In this document: piece by piece, positions 26,263-36,107 of the stretch
Layout: each line of letters starts with the position of its first letter
Numbering within the stretch: the first letter of the stretch is position 1
Assembly: GCF_014202225.1 (NCBI RefSeq)
Contig: NZ_JACHGE010000001.1
Coordinates: 1,035,320 to 1,099,319 of the forward strand
Direction of reading: 5' to 3'
DNA length: 64,000 nucleotides
Origin: Algibacter amylolyticus
GTDB taxonomy: Bacteria > Bacteroidota > Bacteroidia > Flavobacteriales > Flavobacteriaceae
Notes under the pieces: generated by a model
Seen by the model: only the letters and a program-made list of their open reading frames with translations
What the model was told of the DNA's origin: nothing
The model's database searches: none
Program-made: the position numbers and the translations under genes

Positions 26263-26784
26263 TTAAATTCTTTCGGCGTAAACTATGTAATATCTAGGTG
26301 TAAACCATCTTAAAATAGGACGGATACCAATTTTTTTAGTTGGGTTGGTCCATTTTTTTCTGTCAATAATTTTCCAACCTGCTTTTTCTAATAGCCAATC
26401 GAACTGCCAATCTTCAAACTCATGGTAATGTCTGTCTAACATATCAGTCTTGCTTCGGTAAGCCGAAGAAAACCATAGTTTTAGGGGGATGCTAGCCACT
26501 AATTTATCTGATTGAATAGATTTTAAAACTGTAAAAGGGGAGAGTAAGTGTTCGAAAATTTCGAATGCTGTTACAACATCTGCTTTCGAATTTTCAATGG
26601 TTGATGTGTCTAGATCTAAATCTTCACCTTTAGTGTTTTCAACAGAAAAACCATGTTCTTCCATGATTTTAGAAAACGGATTTACAACCCCCAAATCTAA
26701 AATAGATTGGGAGTTGTTTACATGTTTCTCTAAAAACTCAATGGTATGTTTAAAGCGTTTATTCGGAAAAGTTTTCTCGTACAT
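26263..26784 (-). CDS. class I SAM-dependent methyltransferase
   Basis: The protein is 173 residues, short for the family. Motif I is degenerate but visible as SILDLGVVNPFSKIMEEHG, motif II as GEDLDLDTST, and the post-II block as ADVVTAFEIFEHLLSPFTVLKSI, followed by LVASIPLKLW. DRHYHEFEDWQFDWLLEKAGWKI is the usual C-terminal part of Methyltransf_23-type proteins. The substrate is unknown. It lies between the GT2 and FabH-like genes. Confidence 0.8.
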   Translation of the reverse strand: MYEKTFPNKRFKHTIEFLEKHVNNSQSILDLGVVNPFSKIMEEHGFSVENTKGEDLDLDTSTIENSKADVVTAFEIFEHLLSPFTVLKSIQSDKLVASIPLKLWFSSAYRSKTDMLDRHYHEFEDWQFDWLLEKAGWKIIDRKKWTNPTKKIGIRPILRWFTPRYYIVYAERI

Positions 26785-26867
26785 AAAATTATATTATTTT
26801 TCATTTCCACCTTTCATCTTCAACAATAAAAATGCTGGCAGAAATCACAAAATAATCAATTAAAACA

Positions 26868-27926
26868 TTACTGCTTATAAACAATAGCATTAATATTCAT
26901 TCCGGCGCCTACACTCGCAAAAAGGATAATATCACCTTTGTTAATTTCTTGGTTTTCTAACTTGCCGTTTAAAATTATATCGTAAAGCGTAGGTATTGTG
27001 GCCACGCTAGAATTTCCTAATTTACCAATACTCATAGGCATTATACCTTCTGGCATTTCCATATTATAAAGTTCGTAAAAACGCTTAACAATGGCTTCGT
27101 CCATTTTTTCATTAGCCTGGTGAATCAATACTTTTTTAACCTGTGTAATATCAATTCCACTGCTATCTAAACACGATTTCATGGCAACCGGTACGTTTGT
27201 TAATGCAAATTCGTAAATTTTACGACCATACATTTTTATATAGCGACGGTGATCATTAGTGTTTTGATTATTGGTTTCTCCAAAGTAAATATAGTGTGCT
27301 TCGTCTAGAGAAAAGGTAGCTGAGTCGTGAGCAATAATTCCGCCTTCATCATTGGTGCGTTCAATGACTACAGCGCCAGCACCATCACTATAAATCATGG
27401 AATCTCTATCATGCGGATCTAAAATACGCGATAAGGTTTCGGCACCAATTACTAAACATTTATTGGCAATACCTGCTTTTATAAATGCATTAGCTTGAAT
27501 AACACCTTGCACCCAACCAGGGCATCCAAAAAGTAAATCGTAACCCACACATTTAGGATTTTTAATTTGCAATAAATGCTTAACTCTAGAGGCAATACTT
27601 GGTACTGTATCACTTTGAATGCTGTCATGCCTTACATCTCCATAATTGTGTGCAACTATAATATAATCTAGTTCTTCACGATTAATTTTAGCACTTTCAA
27701 TTGCTTTTTCGGCAGCAAAAGAAGCGAGGTCTGATGTGTTAAGATGATTCTTAGCGTAACGACGTTCATCTATACCAGTTATTGCTTTAAATTTTTTAAC
27801 AATGACCTCATTTGGTGCCTTTATAGAACTACCATCGGTATTTAAAAATTCGTGATTATGAAAGTTTTCATTGGTTGCAATCTTGGAAGGAATATAGCTT
27901 CCTGTACCAGTTATTTTAATATTCAT
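26868..27926 (-). CDS. 3-oxoacyl-ACP synthase III family protein (FabH-like)
   Basis: The 352-residue ketosynthase has the Cys-His-Asn triad of the KAS III group: Cys135 in LLFGCPGWVQG, His269 in LIHQANEKM and Asn305 in KLGNSSVATIP. The N-terminus INIKITGTGSYIP-type start and GIDERRYAKN are normal. It is divergent from housekeeping FabH near the active site, and no other fab gene is adjacent, so it may belong to a specialised lipid or polyene pathway. It might act with the methyltransferase and glycosyltransferase downstream, but this is inferred from position only. Confidence 0.85.
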   Translation of the reverse strand: MNIKITGTGSYIPSKIATNENFHNHEFLNTDGSSIKAPNEVIVKKFKAITGIDERRYAKNHLNTSDLASFAAEKAIESAKINREELDYIIVAHNYGDVRHDSIQSDTVPSIASRVKHLLQIKNPKCVGYDLLFGCPGWVQGVIQANAFIKAGIANKCLVIGAETLSRILDPHDRDSMIYSDGAGAVVIERTNDEGGIIAHDSATFSLDEAHYIYFGETNNQNTNDHRRYIKMYGRKIYEFALTNVPVAMKSCLDSSGIDITQVKKVLIHQANEKMDEAIVKRFYELYNMEMPEGIMPMSIGKLGNSSVATIPTLYDIILNGKLENQEINKGDIILFASVGAGMNINAIVYKQ

Positions 27927-28030
27927 AAAATAGAAATTTACTATTGTGTTATGCGTGCATACTAAATTACGCGGTTCTCAGTTAATAGCTATTCAATATT
28001 GATTAAAATTACGATGTTCAACATGTTATT

Positions 28031-30880
28031 TTAGGCTTCGGCATAAGCCTCAATTGGTACGCAAGAACAAATTAAGTTTCTGTCTCCGTAAGCATCGTCC
28101 ACACGTCTTACACTTGGCCAAAACTTATTATCTCTTACATACTCTAGTGGGAAGGCTGCTGCTTCACGAGAATAAGGGAAGTCCCAGTTGTTTGCTGTAA
28201 TCATATGTAGTGTATGTGGAGCGTTTTTTAATACGTTATTTGCATCCTCTTTAGTTACGCTGTCTATTTCTTTTTTTATTGAAATCATAGCATCACAAAA
28301 GCGATCTATTTCTGCTTTGCTTTCACTTTCTGTAGGCTCAATCATTAAAGTTCCTGCTACCGGAAAAGATACTGTTGGCGCATGGAAACCATAATCCATT
28401 AATCGTTTTGCGATATCTGTAACCTCAATGCCGTTTGCTTTAAACGGACGACAATCTACAATCATTTCATGAGCTGCACGACCGCGTTCGCCTGAATATA
28501 ATGTATCAAAATTACCCTGTAAGCGTTGCTTAATATAGTTAGCATTTAAAATGGCAATCTTTGTAGATTCTGTTAAGCCATGTGCACCAAGCATTTTAAT
28601 GTAACCATAAGATATTAAACAGGCTAGAGCAGAGCCAAAAGGCGCTGCCGAAATAGCAGTAATAGCTTGTTTACCTCCAACTTTTACTAATGGACTTCCA
28701 GGTAAAAATGGTACCAGTTGTTTAGCAACACAAATTGGACCTACACCTGGACCACCACCACCATGCGGTATGGCAAACGTTTTGTGTAAGTTAAGGTGAC
28801 AAACATCGGCACCAATATGTCCTGGGTTGGTTAAACCAACTTGAGCATTCATATTTGCACCATCCATGTATACTTGTCCGCCGTTATCATGTATTATTTT
28901 AGTAATTTCTTTAATAGCCGATTCGTAAACACCATGTGTAGATGGATAGGTTACCATTAAGGCTGAAAGATTATCTTTATGAAGTTCTGCCTTTTCACGT
29001 AAATCGTCAACATCAATATTACCTTCGGCAGTCGATTTTGTTACCACAACTTTCATGCCTGCCATAACCGCACTTGCAGGGTTTGTACCATGTGCAGACG
29101 ATGGGATTAAGCATATGTTTCTGTGGTGATCGTTACGCGATTCGTGATACGCTTTTATTACCATTAAACCAGCAAATTCACCCTGTGCACCAGAGTTTGG
29201 TTGTAATGATGTTGCAGCAAAACCAGTAATTTCTGTTAACTGGTCTTCAAGTTCTTTTAAAATAGTTAAATAACCTTTGGCTTGTTTTAAAGGCGCAAAA
29301 GGATGAATATTACCCCATTTAAACCAACTTAAAGGAAGCATTTCTGAAGCCGCATTTAGTTTCATGGTGCAAGAACCTAATGAAATCATAGAGTGGTTTA
29401 ATGCTAAATCTTTACGCTCTAAAGATTTTATGTAGCGCATTAATTCTGTTTCAGAATGGTGTGTGTTAAAAACAACATCGGTTAAAAAATCAGATTGTCT
29501 TTGTATTGTTTCCGAAATGTTGTTGGCTTGTTCTATTTCAGAAATTGTAATCGTTTCCTTTTTAGCAGCTTCGGCAAATATGGCAATTAAATAATTGATA
29601 TCGCGAATAGAGGTTGTTTCGTTAATTGAAATCGTAACTGTTTTTGAATCTGGATAAAATAAATTAGCCTTCTTTTTTGTAGCTACCTTTTTTATTTTTT
29701 TAGCTTTTGTTTTTATTTGAAGGGTATCAAAGTAAGAGGTGTTTATTTGATTGTATCCTAACTTCTGTAGAGCACTTGCTAAAGTTGCTGTTTTATTATG
29801 AATTTTATTGGCGATAAATTTTAAGCCTTTAGGACCATGATAAACGCCATACATACTTGCCATAACCGCCAATAAAACTTGAGCGGTACAGATATTAGAT
29901 GTTGCCTTATCTCGCTTAATATGCTGTTCTCTGGTTTGTAAAGCCATACGTAAAGCGCGGTTACCATTGGCATCTTTAGTAACACCAATAATACGTCCTG
30001 GTAAATCGCGTTTATAAGCTTCTTTAGTTGCAAAATAAGCGGCGTGAGGACCACCATATCCCATCGGGATTCCAAAACGTTGTGTAGTTCCAACCACAAC
30101 ATCTGCTCCAAATTTACCTGGAGCTTCTAGTTTTACTAAACTTAAAAAATCGGCTGCAACAGCTACTTTAATGCGAGCATCACTAGCTTTACTTATAAAA
30201 GATTTTATATCGGTAATTTGCCCGTCTTTTCCTGGGTATTGCAATATGGCTCCAAAAAATTCTTCCGAAAAATCAAAAGCTTCTTCCTTGCCTATTACAA
30301 GTTCAATTCCAATAGGATTTGCTCTAGTTTTTAATAAAGATAAGGTTTGTGGCAATATGTTTTCGGAAACAAAAAACTTATTGATACCTGCTTTTTTCTG
30401 ATCGCGTTCGCGAACGGCAAAAAGTAAACTCATGGCCTCGGCAGCAGCAGTACTTTCATCTAGTAAAGAGGCGTTTGCAATTTCCATTCCCGTTAGGTCT
30501 ATAACCATGGTTTGGAAATTTAATAAGGCCTCTAATCTACCTTGAGCAATTTCGGCTTGGTAAGGCGTGTATGCTGTGTACCAACCCGGATTTTCTAGAA
30601 TGTTTCTTTGAATTACAGCTGGCAAAATAGTAGGGTGGTAGCCTAAACCTATATATGTTTTATATGCTTTATTTTTTTTAGATAAATCATGGATATGAAG
30701 TAAATACTCATGCTCCGTCATTGGTTCATCTAAATTTAACTCTTTTTTTAAACGAATATCGTCAGGTATAGTTTCGTAAATTAATTCATCTAACGTATCT
30801 AAACCAATAGTGTTTAACATTTGTTTTTGGTCATCTTCCCTAGGACCGATATGACGCAAAGCGAAAGCGTTTGTATTCAT
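28031..30880 (-). CDS. gcvP: glycine dehydrogenase (decarboxylating), P protein of the glycine cleavage system
   Basis: GcvP is the PLP enzyme that decarboxylates glycine and passes the aminomethyl group to the lipoyl H protein. The 949-residue product is the single-chain form with N and C halves (no P1/P2 split). Motifs: [14 protein letters not shown] at the N-terminus, [46 protein letters not shown], and the PLP lysine K700 in [17 protein letters not shown] lysine-rich stretch near residue 395 replaces a variable loop. It is a single gene; gcvT and gcvH are not in the window, and no glycine riboswitch is seen upstream. Confidence 0.96.
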   Translation of the reverse strand: MNTNAFALRHIGPREDDQKQMLNTIGLDTLDELIYETIPDDIRLKKELNLDEPMTEHEYLLHIHDLSKKNKAYKTYIGLGYHPTILPAVIQRNILENPGWYTAYTPYQAEIAQGRLEALLNFQTMVIDLTGMEIANASLLDESTAAAEAMSLLFAVRERDQKKAGINKFFVSENILPQTLSLLKTRANPIGIELVIGKEEAFDFSEEFFGAILQYPGKDGQITDIKSFISKASDARIKVAVAADFLSLVKLEAPGKFGADVVVGTTQRFGIPMGYGGPHAAYFATKEAYKRDLPGRIIGVTKDANGNRALRMALQTREQHIKRDKATSNICTAQVLLAVMASMYGVYHGPKGLKFIANKIHNKTATLASALQKLGYNQINTSYFDTLQIKTKAKKIKKVATKKKANLFYPDSKTVTISINETTSIRDINYLIAIFAEAAKKETITISEIEQANNISETIQRQSDFLTDVVFNTHHSETELMRYIKSLERKDLALNHSMISLGSCTMKLNAASEMLPLSWFKWGNIHPFAPLKQAKGYLTILKELEDQLTEITGFAATSLQPNSGAQGEFAGLMVIKAYHESRNDHHRNICLIPSSAHGTNPASAVMAGMKVVVTKSTAEGNIDVDDLREKAELHKDNLSALMVTYPSTHGVYESAIKEITKIIHDNGGQVYMDGANMNAQVGLTNPGHIGADVCHLNLHKTFAIPHGGGGPGVGPICVAKQLVPFLPGSPLVKVGGKQAITAISAAPFGSALACLISYGYIKMLGAHGLTESTKIAILNANYIKQRLQGNFDTLYSGERGRAAHEMIVDCRPFKANGIEVTDIAKRLMDYGFHAPTVSFPVAGTLMIEPTESESKAEIDRFCDAMISIKKEIDSVTKEDANNVLKNAPHTLHMITANNWDFPYSREAAAFPLEYVRDNKFWPSVRRVDDAYGDRNLICSCVPIEAYAEA

Positions 30881-30906
30881 TAAGCAAAAATCTTTTATAT
30901 ATTTCG

Positions 30907-30914
30907 CAAAAATA
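30907..30914 (-). promoter_or_regulatory. candidate -7 element of gcvP
   Basis: On the minus strand TATTTTTG lies 26 bases upstream of the gcvP ATG. No TTG is found 17-19 bases further upstream, so only half of the consensus is met. Confidence 0.35.
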
Positions 30915-31000
30915 CATAATATTAGATGTGTTTTATAGAGCGTTTTGGAAAGTTTTTAACTATTACTAAACGTTATCAACACTTTAGTTACATTTGCTAT

Positions 31001-31819
31001 ATGCAGTTATTAAAGCAGCTTTTTAACTTTTATATAAATAGTAGTATTCACGTCGCTTTTTCGGTGGTTTCCTTAACGTGGATTACGTTTTTAACGGTTG
31101 GGTTTCCTGCAAGTCATACCGTTTTACTTTTTTTGTTTTTTGCTACTATTACAGGTTATAATTTTGTGAAGTATTTTGGGGTAGCAAAATTTCATCATAG
31201 ACGTTTAACCAATTGGCTAAAATGGATACAGTTATTATCCTTTATTTGCTTTTTATTGATGTGTTATTACGCGTTAAAACTAGAAGTTAGAACGTATGTT
31301 TTTCTTTTGGCTTTAGCTGTGTTAACCGTTTTTTATGCCATTCCTGTTTTTTCAAAGCAAAAAAGTAACTTAAGAAACGTAAGTGGGATTAAGGTGTATT
31401 TAATAGCTTTAGTTTGGGCTGGAGTAACTGTTTTTGTGCCAATAATAAATGCCGATTATTCTGTTAATGCAGATGTGATAATTTTGGGTGTACAGCGTTT
31501 TTTATATGTACTAATATTAATGCTGCCGTTCGAGATACGAGATTTAAAGTATGATGCTCTTAACCTCTCTACAATACCACAAAAATTAGGTGTCAAAAAA
31601 ACTAAAAACCTAGGTGTGTTACTATTGGTTGGCTTTTTCGTATTAGAATTTCTAAAAAAAGAGACTCATGGAAACACCATTTTAGCATTACTCATTATAA
31701 CTATATTAACCGCAATTTTTGTGCGTTTAAGTAAAATAGACCAAAATAAATATTATTGTTCTTTTTGGGTAGAAGGATTGCCCATTTTATGGCTTCTTTT
31801 AGTATTTCTAATTAATTAG
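31001..31819 (+). CDS. UbiA-like polytopic membrane protein
   Basis: The 272-residue protein has about eight membrane segments and no large soluble part. The layout and the sequence ITGYNFVKYFG, FYAIPVF and LPFEIRDLKYDALNLSTIPQKLGVKKTKNLG (in parts) resemble the UbiA prenyltransferase superfamily, where the last block corresponds to the second Asp-rich motif. The first motif (NDxxDxxxD) is not conserved, so activity is uncertain. The start was set at the ATG at 31001, just before the first membrane helix. Its 3' end overlaps the anti-sigma gene tail to tail by 8 bases. Confidence 0.6.
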   Translation: MQLLKQLFNFYINSSIHVAFSVVSLTWITFLTVGFPASHTVLLFLFFATITGYNFVKYFGVAKFHHRRLTNWLKWIQLLSFICFLLMCYYALKLEVRTYVFLLALAVLTVFYAIPVFSKQKSNLRNVSGIKVYLIALVWAGVTVFVPIINADYSVNADVIILGVQRFLYVLILMLPFEIRDLKYDALNLSTIPQKLGVKKTKNLGVLLLVGFFVLEFLKKETHGNTILALLIITILTAIFVRLSKIDQNKYYCSFWVEGLPILWLLLVFLIN

Positions 31820-32072
31820 AAACTTCTTTTAAAGCCTGATTAAAATCTTCTCTCATGGCTTCTTTACATTTTTTATCTAAACACTCAACTTCTGCTTTTT
31901 TAATAGTTTTTGTAAGTTTGGCATTGTTAGAAGAATACTTTCTACAAGCTCTACAAAAAATTAAATGCAAGTTTAGCAATATCTTTTCCTTTAAGCTGGC
32001 ATTTTTGTACTGTGTTTTATCACAAACATGATTTGCTTCTTCGCAAGGAATCATAAATCTTATATTACTCAT
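31812..32072 (-). CDS. putative zinc-binding anti-sigma factor
   Basis: The 86-residue protein has CEEANHVCD near the N-terminus and HLIFCRACRKYS about 25 residues later. This spacing of C/H residues resembles the zinc-finger anti-sigma (zf-HC2/ZAS) motif HxxxCxxC. There is no membrane segment, so it would be a soluble regulator. The ATG at 32072 follows the stop of the ECF sigma gene by 2 bases, which supports the pairing. Confidence 0.7.
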   Translation of the reverse strand: MSNIRFMIPCEEANHVCDKTQYKNASLKEKILLNLHLIFCRACRKYSSNNAKLTKTIKKAEVECLDKKCKEAMREDFNQALKEVSN

Positions 32073-32074
32073 AA

Positions 32075-32626
32075 TTAAAACCAATTTTCTTTTAAGCAAT
32101 CAGCCATGGCTGTTCTAGCTCTGTGGATGATAACCCATAGATTAGACGCTGTAATATTTAATTCATTACAAATAACTTCTGTTTCATAACCAAGTATGGT
32201 TTTCATTTTAAAAACTTCAGATTGTTTTGTTGGCAATTTACCCAAACAGTTGTGTATTGCGTCGCCTAATTCGTTGTTTTGTAAGGTGTCTTCTGCTGTT
32301 TTGTCAAACGGATCTGCTACACGTTCTTCTAGCCAATCACCTTCACTTTCGCTATCGTTATAATTAATTCTTACTTCGGCTTTTCCCTTGTTAGAATTAA
32401 TTTTGCGGTAGTGATCTATAATTTTTCGCTTTAAAATTGAAATGAGCCAAGTACGTTCGCTAGCCTCTCCCTTAAAGTTTTTCATAGACTTTAAACCCGC
32501 CAAAAACGTGTCTTGCACCAAGTCTTGAGCCTTATCTCTATCACTTACACGCGTTATGGTGTAATTAAAGAGGTAATCGGCATATAAGTCGATCCACTTA
32601 TCAGGATTAATAATTTGTTTTTGCAT
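32075..32626 (-). CDS. ECF-family RNA polymerase sigma factor
   Basis: The 183-residue sigma factor has region 2 (LFNYTITRVSDRDKAQDLVQDTFLAGLKSMKNFKGEASERTWLISILKRKIIDHYRK, in parts; the -10 recognition region) and region 4 (CLGKLPTKQSEVFKMKTILGYETEVICNELNITASNLWVIIHRARTAMADCL, in parts). It lacks region 3. The ATG at 32626 was chosen because the extra 16 residues of the longer form do not fit the family. It is cotranscribed with the anti-sigma gene and divergent from the secreted paralogue at 32786; whether it drives that gene is not known. Confidence 0.9.
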   Translation of the reverse strand: MQKQIINPDKWIDLYADYLFNYTITRVSDRDKAQDLVQDTFLAGLKSMKNFKGEASERTWLISILKRKIIDHYRKINSNKGKAEVRINYNDSESEGDWLEERVADPFDKTAEDTLQNNELGDAIHNCLGKLPTKQSEVFKMKTILGYETEVICNELNITASNLWVIIHRARTAMADCLKENWF

Positions 32627-32785
32627 AGTTTTATGGTAAAAATAGACAATTTTCAGAATAGTAGGTAATCCCATTAAATATTTTATTAATTACTTGCTTA
32701 TTTAGAGGGTTGAGTGTTATTGAGGGTTGTAATTTTATGTGTTTAGTTTTTAAAATTTTTATTTTGCCTCGTTAAATAAGGAAGC

Positions 32786-33877
32786 ATGCCCCCAAAAGAA
32801 AAATATTATTTATACTTATTTCTATTTCTATTTAAATTTTCAGCTTTTTCGCAAGTTGGAATTGGAACAACCGATATAGATGCTTCAGCAATTCTAGAAG
32901 TTTATGCAAATGATAAAGGCGTTCTTTTTCCTAATGTTGCATTAATGTCTAACACAGATCAAACAACTATACCAAGTCCTGTTGATGGGGTATTGGTCTA
33001 TAATACTGGCTTGGGTGCTTTAGCTTATGTTGGGTACGTGTTTTGGAATGGAAGTGAATGGCGTACTTTATTGAATAAATCTTCGGGTTCAGGTAGTATT
33101 GATTATCTTAATTGTTCAAATGTTTCGTTGGCACCTTCCAGTTATTCAAGCGGAGTTGCGTATAATGGAACAATGACTATTTCTTATTTAGGAGGAGATG
33201 GAGGTACTTTTCCTGAACAATCTATAGGCCCAATAAACGGATTAACAGCAACTTTAGCTGCCGGAAATTTTAATACCGGGGCAGGAGATTTAGTTTATAG
33301 CGTAACTGGCACGCCTACAATTACAAGCCCAAATACAACTAGTTTTAATGTAAATACAGGAGGACAAAGTTGTACAGCTATCGTGGGCGGTGAAAAACGT
33401 TTGATAAGTGATTATGCGCAAGTAAGTTTTGATGCCTATGGAAGCGGATCTAGGGGTATTTCATTAAATGGTGAGTTAGCCACAATTTTACCTGGTTCAA
33501 TAAATGTAGCGAGAGTTAAAAGATTAGATGATGGTGTGTTTAGGGTAGATTTTGTAGAGCCTTTTGATGATACTGCTTATGTTGTATCTGGTTTTGGGTT
33601 TGAACCTGGTTATTATAACAATGACTCTAGGCAGCCTTATTTGTATGTGCCTAACTACACGCGTTCAACGAATGATTTAGGTGATGCCATATTAGCTGAT
33701 AACGATGTTAGGCCCACTAACCCAACTAATAGTGCTTATGGTTTGGAAACCAGGCAAACGGTAGTAAAGTCTGATGGGTATACTTCGGCAGTTGCACGAT
33801 ATAGAACGCATTTTTATTTTATTGAAGGTTATTCACATTATCCTTTAGCGGGAGCTTCTTTAAGTATAACAAGGTAA
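32786..33877 (+). CDS. secreted protein of unknown function, paralogue A
   Basis: The 363-residue protein has a signal peptide (YLYLFLFLFKFSAFSQ) and the common Bacteroidota surface-protein opening VGIGTTDIDASAILEVYANDKGVLFPNVAL, followed by DGVLVYNTG and FWNGSEWRTL. This opening is often found at the start of tail-fibre-like or fibrillar surface proteins. The rest (about 115-363) is not recognised; it contains a Gly-rich repeat-like region (ISYLGGDGGTF, SFDAYGSGSRGISLNGELATILPG in parts). No T9SS sorting tail is seen. The next gene is about 80 percent identical by eye. Confidence 0.65.
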   Translation: MPPKEKYYLYLFLFLFKFSAFSQVGIGTTDIDASAILEVYANDKGVLFPNVALMSNTDQTTIPSPVDGVLVYNTGLGALAYVGYVFWNGSEWRTLLNKSSGSGSIDYLNCSNVSLAPSSYSSGVAYNGTMTISYLGGDGGTFPEQSIGPINGLTATLAAGNFNTGAGDLVYSVTGTPTITSPNTTSFNVNTGGQSCTAIVGGEKRLISDYAQVSFDAYGSGSRGISLNGELATILPGSINVARVKRLDDGVFRVDFVEPFDDTAYVVSGFGFEPGYYNNDSRQPYLYVPNYTRSTNDLGDAILADNDVRPTNPTNSAYGLETRQTVVKSDGYTSAVARYRTHFYFIEGYSHYPLAGASLSITR

Positions 33878-33991
33878 GTTGGTTTGAAGGATTTTAATTA
33901 GAGATAAATTGAGAAGGGGGAATTGTAAATCAGTGTTAATCGCTTGCTTTAGTGGTGTTTATGAGAGAGCAAGAGGTTTTAAAATAAATAT

Positions 33992-35107
33992 ATGAAATTC
34001 AAAATATTAATAAATATGTTCCAAATCAGATTTTATATAATACTATTATTTATAATGGTATTTAATCTCTCGGCTTTTGCTCAAGTAGGAATTGGTACTG
34101 CTACTGTTGATGCGTCTGCAATGCTAGAAGTTCATGCTGACGATAAAGGCGTTCTTTTTCCAAATGTAGCTTTAGTATCAAATACAGATCAAACCACTGT
34201 AGCAAATCCTGCCGATGGTTTATTGATATATAATACAGGGCTTGCGGCCTTAAATTATGTTGGCTATTTGTTTTGGAACGGTAGTGAGTGGCGAACTTTA
34301 GCAGATCAGTCTATTGGTTCTGGAACTATTGATAACTTAAATTGTTCAAATGCATCATTAGCGCCTTCAAGATATACAAGTGGAGTTTCGTATAATGGAA
34401 CAATGACTATTTCTTATTTAGGAGGCGATGGAGGTGCTTTTCCTGCGCAATCTATTGGGCCTATAAATGGATTAACAGCAACTTTGGCTCCTGGTAATTT
34501 TAATACAGGAGCAGGAGATTTAGTGTATAGTGTCTCAGGTACACCTACAGTTACTAGTCCTTACACCACCAGTTTTAATATAAATATAGGTGGGCAAAGT
34601 TGTACTGCTATTGTTGGTGGTGAAAAACGCCAGATAAGCGAATATGCGCAAGTAAGTTTTGATGCTTATGGTAGTGGCTCTAGAGGTATTTCTTTAGATG
34701 GTGAGTTGGCTACTATTTTGCCAGGTTCTATCAATATAGCGCGAGTTAAAAGGATGGATGATGGTGTGTTTAGAGTAGATTTTATTATTCCTTTTGTCGA
34801 TACAGCCTACGTTGTATCTGGGTTTGGGTTCGAGCCAGGTTATTACAATAATAACAATACCCAACCTTATTTGTATGTGCCAAACTATACACGTTCCACA
34901 AATGATTTAGGCGATGCTATTCTGGGTGATACAGATGTTAGACCTACAAACCCTACCAATAGTTCTTATGGTTTAGAAACTAGACAAACAGTAGTTAAGC
35001 CAGATGGATATACGTCAGCAGTGGCACGTTATACCACTCACTTTTACTTTATAGAAGGGTATGGGCATTACCCATTAGCAGGAGCTTCTTTAAGTATTAC
35101 AAGGTGA
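33992..35107 (+). CDS. secreted protein of unknown function, paralogue B
   Basis: This 371-residue protein is a close tandem copy of the preceding gene: the two share VGIGT--VDASA-LEV-A-DKGVLFPNVAL, the SYLGGDGG block, GEKR-IS-YAQVSFDAYGSGSRGISL, YLYVPNYTRSTNDLGDAIL and the C-terminus HYPLAGASLSITR. The signal peptide differs (FYIILLFIMVFNLSAFAQ). A start nine residues later, at 34019, is also possible. Differences are scattered, as expected after a duplication with later drift. The function is unknown; both copies end without a recognised anchor. Confidence 0.65.
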   Translation: MKFKILINMFQIRFYIILLFIMVFNLSAFAQVGIGTATVDASAMLEVHADDKGVLFPNVALVSNTDQTTVANPADGLLIYNTGLAALNYVGYLFWNGSEWRTLADQSIGSGTIDNLNCSNASLAPSRYTSGVSYNGTMTISYLGGDGGAFPAQSIGPINGLTATLAPGNFNTGAGDLVYSVSGTPTVTSPYTTSFNINIGGQSCTAIVGGEKRQISEYAQVSFDAYGSGSRGISLDGELATILPGSINIARVKRMDDGVFRVDFIIPFVDTAYVVSGFGFEPGYYNNNNTQPYLYVPNYTRSTNDLGDAILGDTDVRPTNPTNSSYGLETRQTVVKPDGYTSAVARYTTHFYFIEGYGHYPLAGASLSITR

Positions 35108-35158
35108 GTTTGCTAGATAAAGCTTATTTTTGATTTTAAAGATGTAACTCTCACTTAT

Positions 35159-36079
35159 ATGGTTAAGAACATACTAAATATTAGTATTTATTCTAATGAC
35201 TACTACGCAAATATTAAAATCCTTTTACTATTTAACCTAATTACTTTTGTTTTTTTTAGTATTTGTACCGCGGTTTTAAATGGGTTTAAATTTGATTCAT
35301 TTATATATCTGTTTTGGGTAGTAATAAGTTTTTTAGCGATTGTTAGTCATTTAAGAACCAAATTTTCTTTAAAAACCTTTAAAATCATAGCCTTTTATTT
35401 TGTTTTAGGATTGGTTATTACTACTTGTTTTTTCTCTTTAAGGTATGATAACAAAATAGATAACGGCTATTATTTTTTGGGGTTAATTACTATTTTACCT
35501 ATTATTTTTGATATTAGAACTGATAAGAAAAAATTTATATTACTTGTTCTAGCCTCTGTTATTTCTGTAATTGTATTAAATACTTTTAGTTTAGGTGATA
35601 AATATTTGATACTTAGCAGCTCCACATCTATTGAGTTATTGCGGTATTATAATATTAGTTTTGCTATGCTTACCGTTATATACACTACTGTTTTTTTTGT
35701 GCAAAAAGATGTTCATTTTCAAGAGACAAAATCCAAAGTAAATAAAATTGAAAAGTCGCTTCGTGGTTTAAATAAACAATTTACGAAACAAGAAATTTCA
35801 GATTTATTATCCATAGCAAAAATGAATTCGGTTTTATTTTTGGAAAAATTTGAAATTTATTTTCCGGAATTTTTGAAAAATATTCAAAAAGGAAGTGGTT
35901 CTTTCAATACCATGGACTTGTATGTTTTAGCACTAATAAAGATTGGGTTAGATACCAAAGAAATAGCAGTTGTTTCTAATACTACCATTAAATCGGTAGA
36001 AAGTAGAAAGTACAGATTAAAGAAACGGCTTGAAATAGAATCGAATGTTAAAATAGATGATTATATAAAGACCTTGTAA
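35159..36079 (+). CDS. membrane-anchored LuxR-like transcriptional regulator
   Basis: The 306-residue protein has about six membrane segments in residues 20-185, then a linker with a coiled-coil-like stretch (FQETKSKVNKIEKSLRGLNKQFTKQEI in parts), and a C-terminal helix-turn-helix (about 248-300: MDLYVLALIKIGLDTKEIAVVSN, then TTIKSVESRKYRLKKRL), which is LuxR/GerE-like. Such membrane-bound regulators are common in Bacteroidota. It is downstream of the two secreted paralogues in the same direction, 51 bases after the second, and might sense or control them; this is inferred from position. Confidence 0.75.
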   Translation: MVKNILNISIYSNDYYANIKILLLFNLITFVFFSICTAVLNGFKFDSFIYLFWVVISFLAIVSHLRTKFSLKTFKIIAFYFVLGLVITTCFFSLRYDNKIDNGYYFLGLITILPIIFDIRTDKKKFILLVLASVISVIVLNTFSLGDKYLILSSSTSIELLRYYNISFAMLTVIYTTVFFVQKDVHFQETKSKVNKIEKSLRGLNKQFTKQEISDLLSIAKMNSVLFLEKFEIYFPEFLKNIQKGSGSFNTMDLYVLALIKIGLDTKEIAVVSNTTIKSVESRKYRLKKRLEIESNVKIDDYIKTL

Positions 36080-36107
36080 TAGTTGTTATACCTCCTTTTA
36101 ACGGTTG

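Noticed and set aside
29680-29710. Lysine-rich stretch in GcvP as a possible insertion
   Set aside because: Lengths on both sides match the family and the position is a variable loop; it looks like local composition, not an inserted domain.
35110-35132. TTG and TATTTTTG upstream of the membrane LuxR gene as a promoter
   Set aside because: The spacing is only 12 bases, well outside the usual 17-19.
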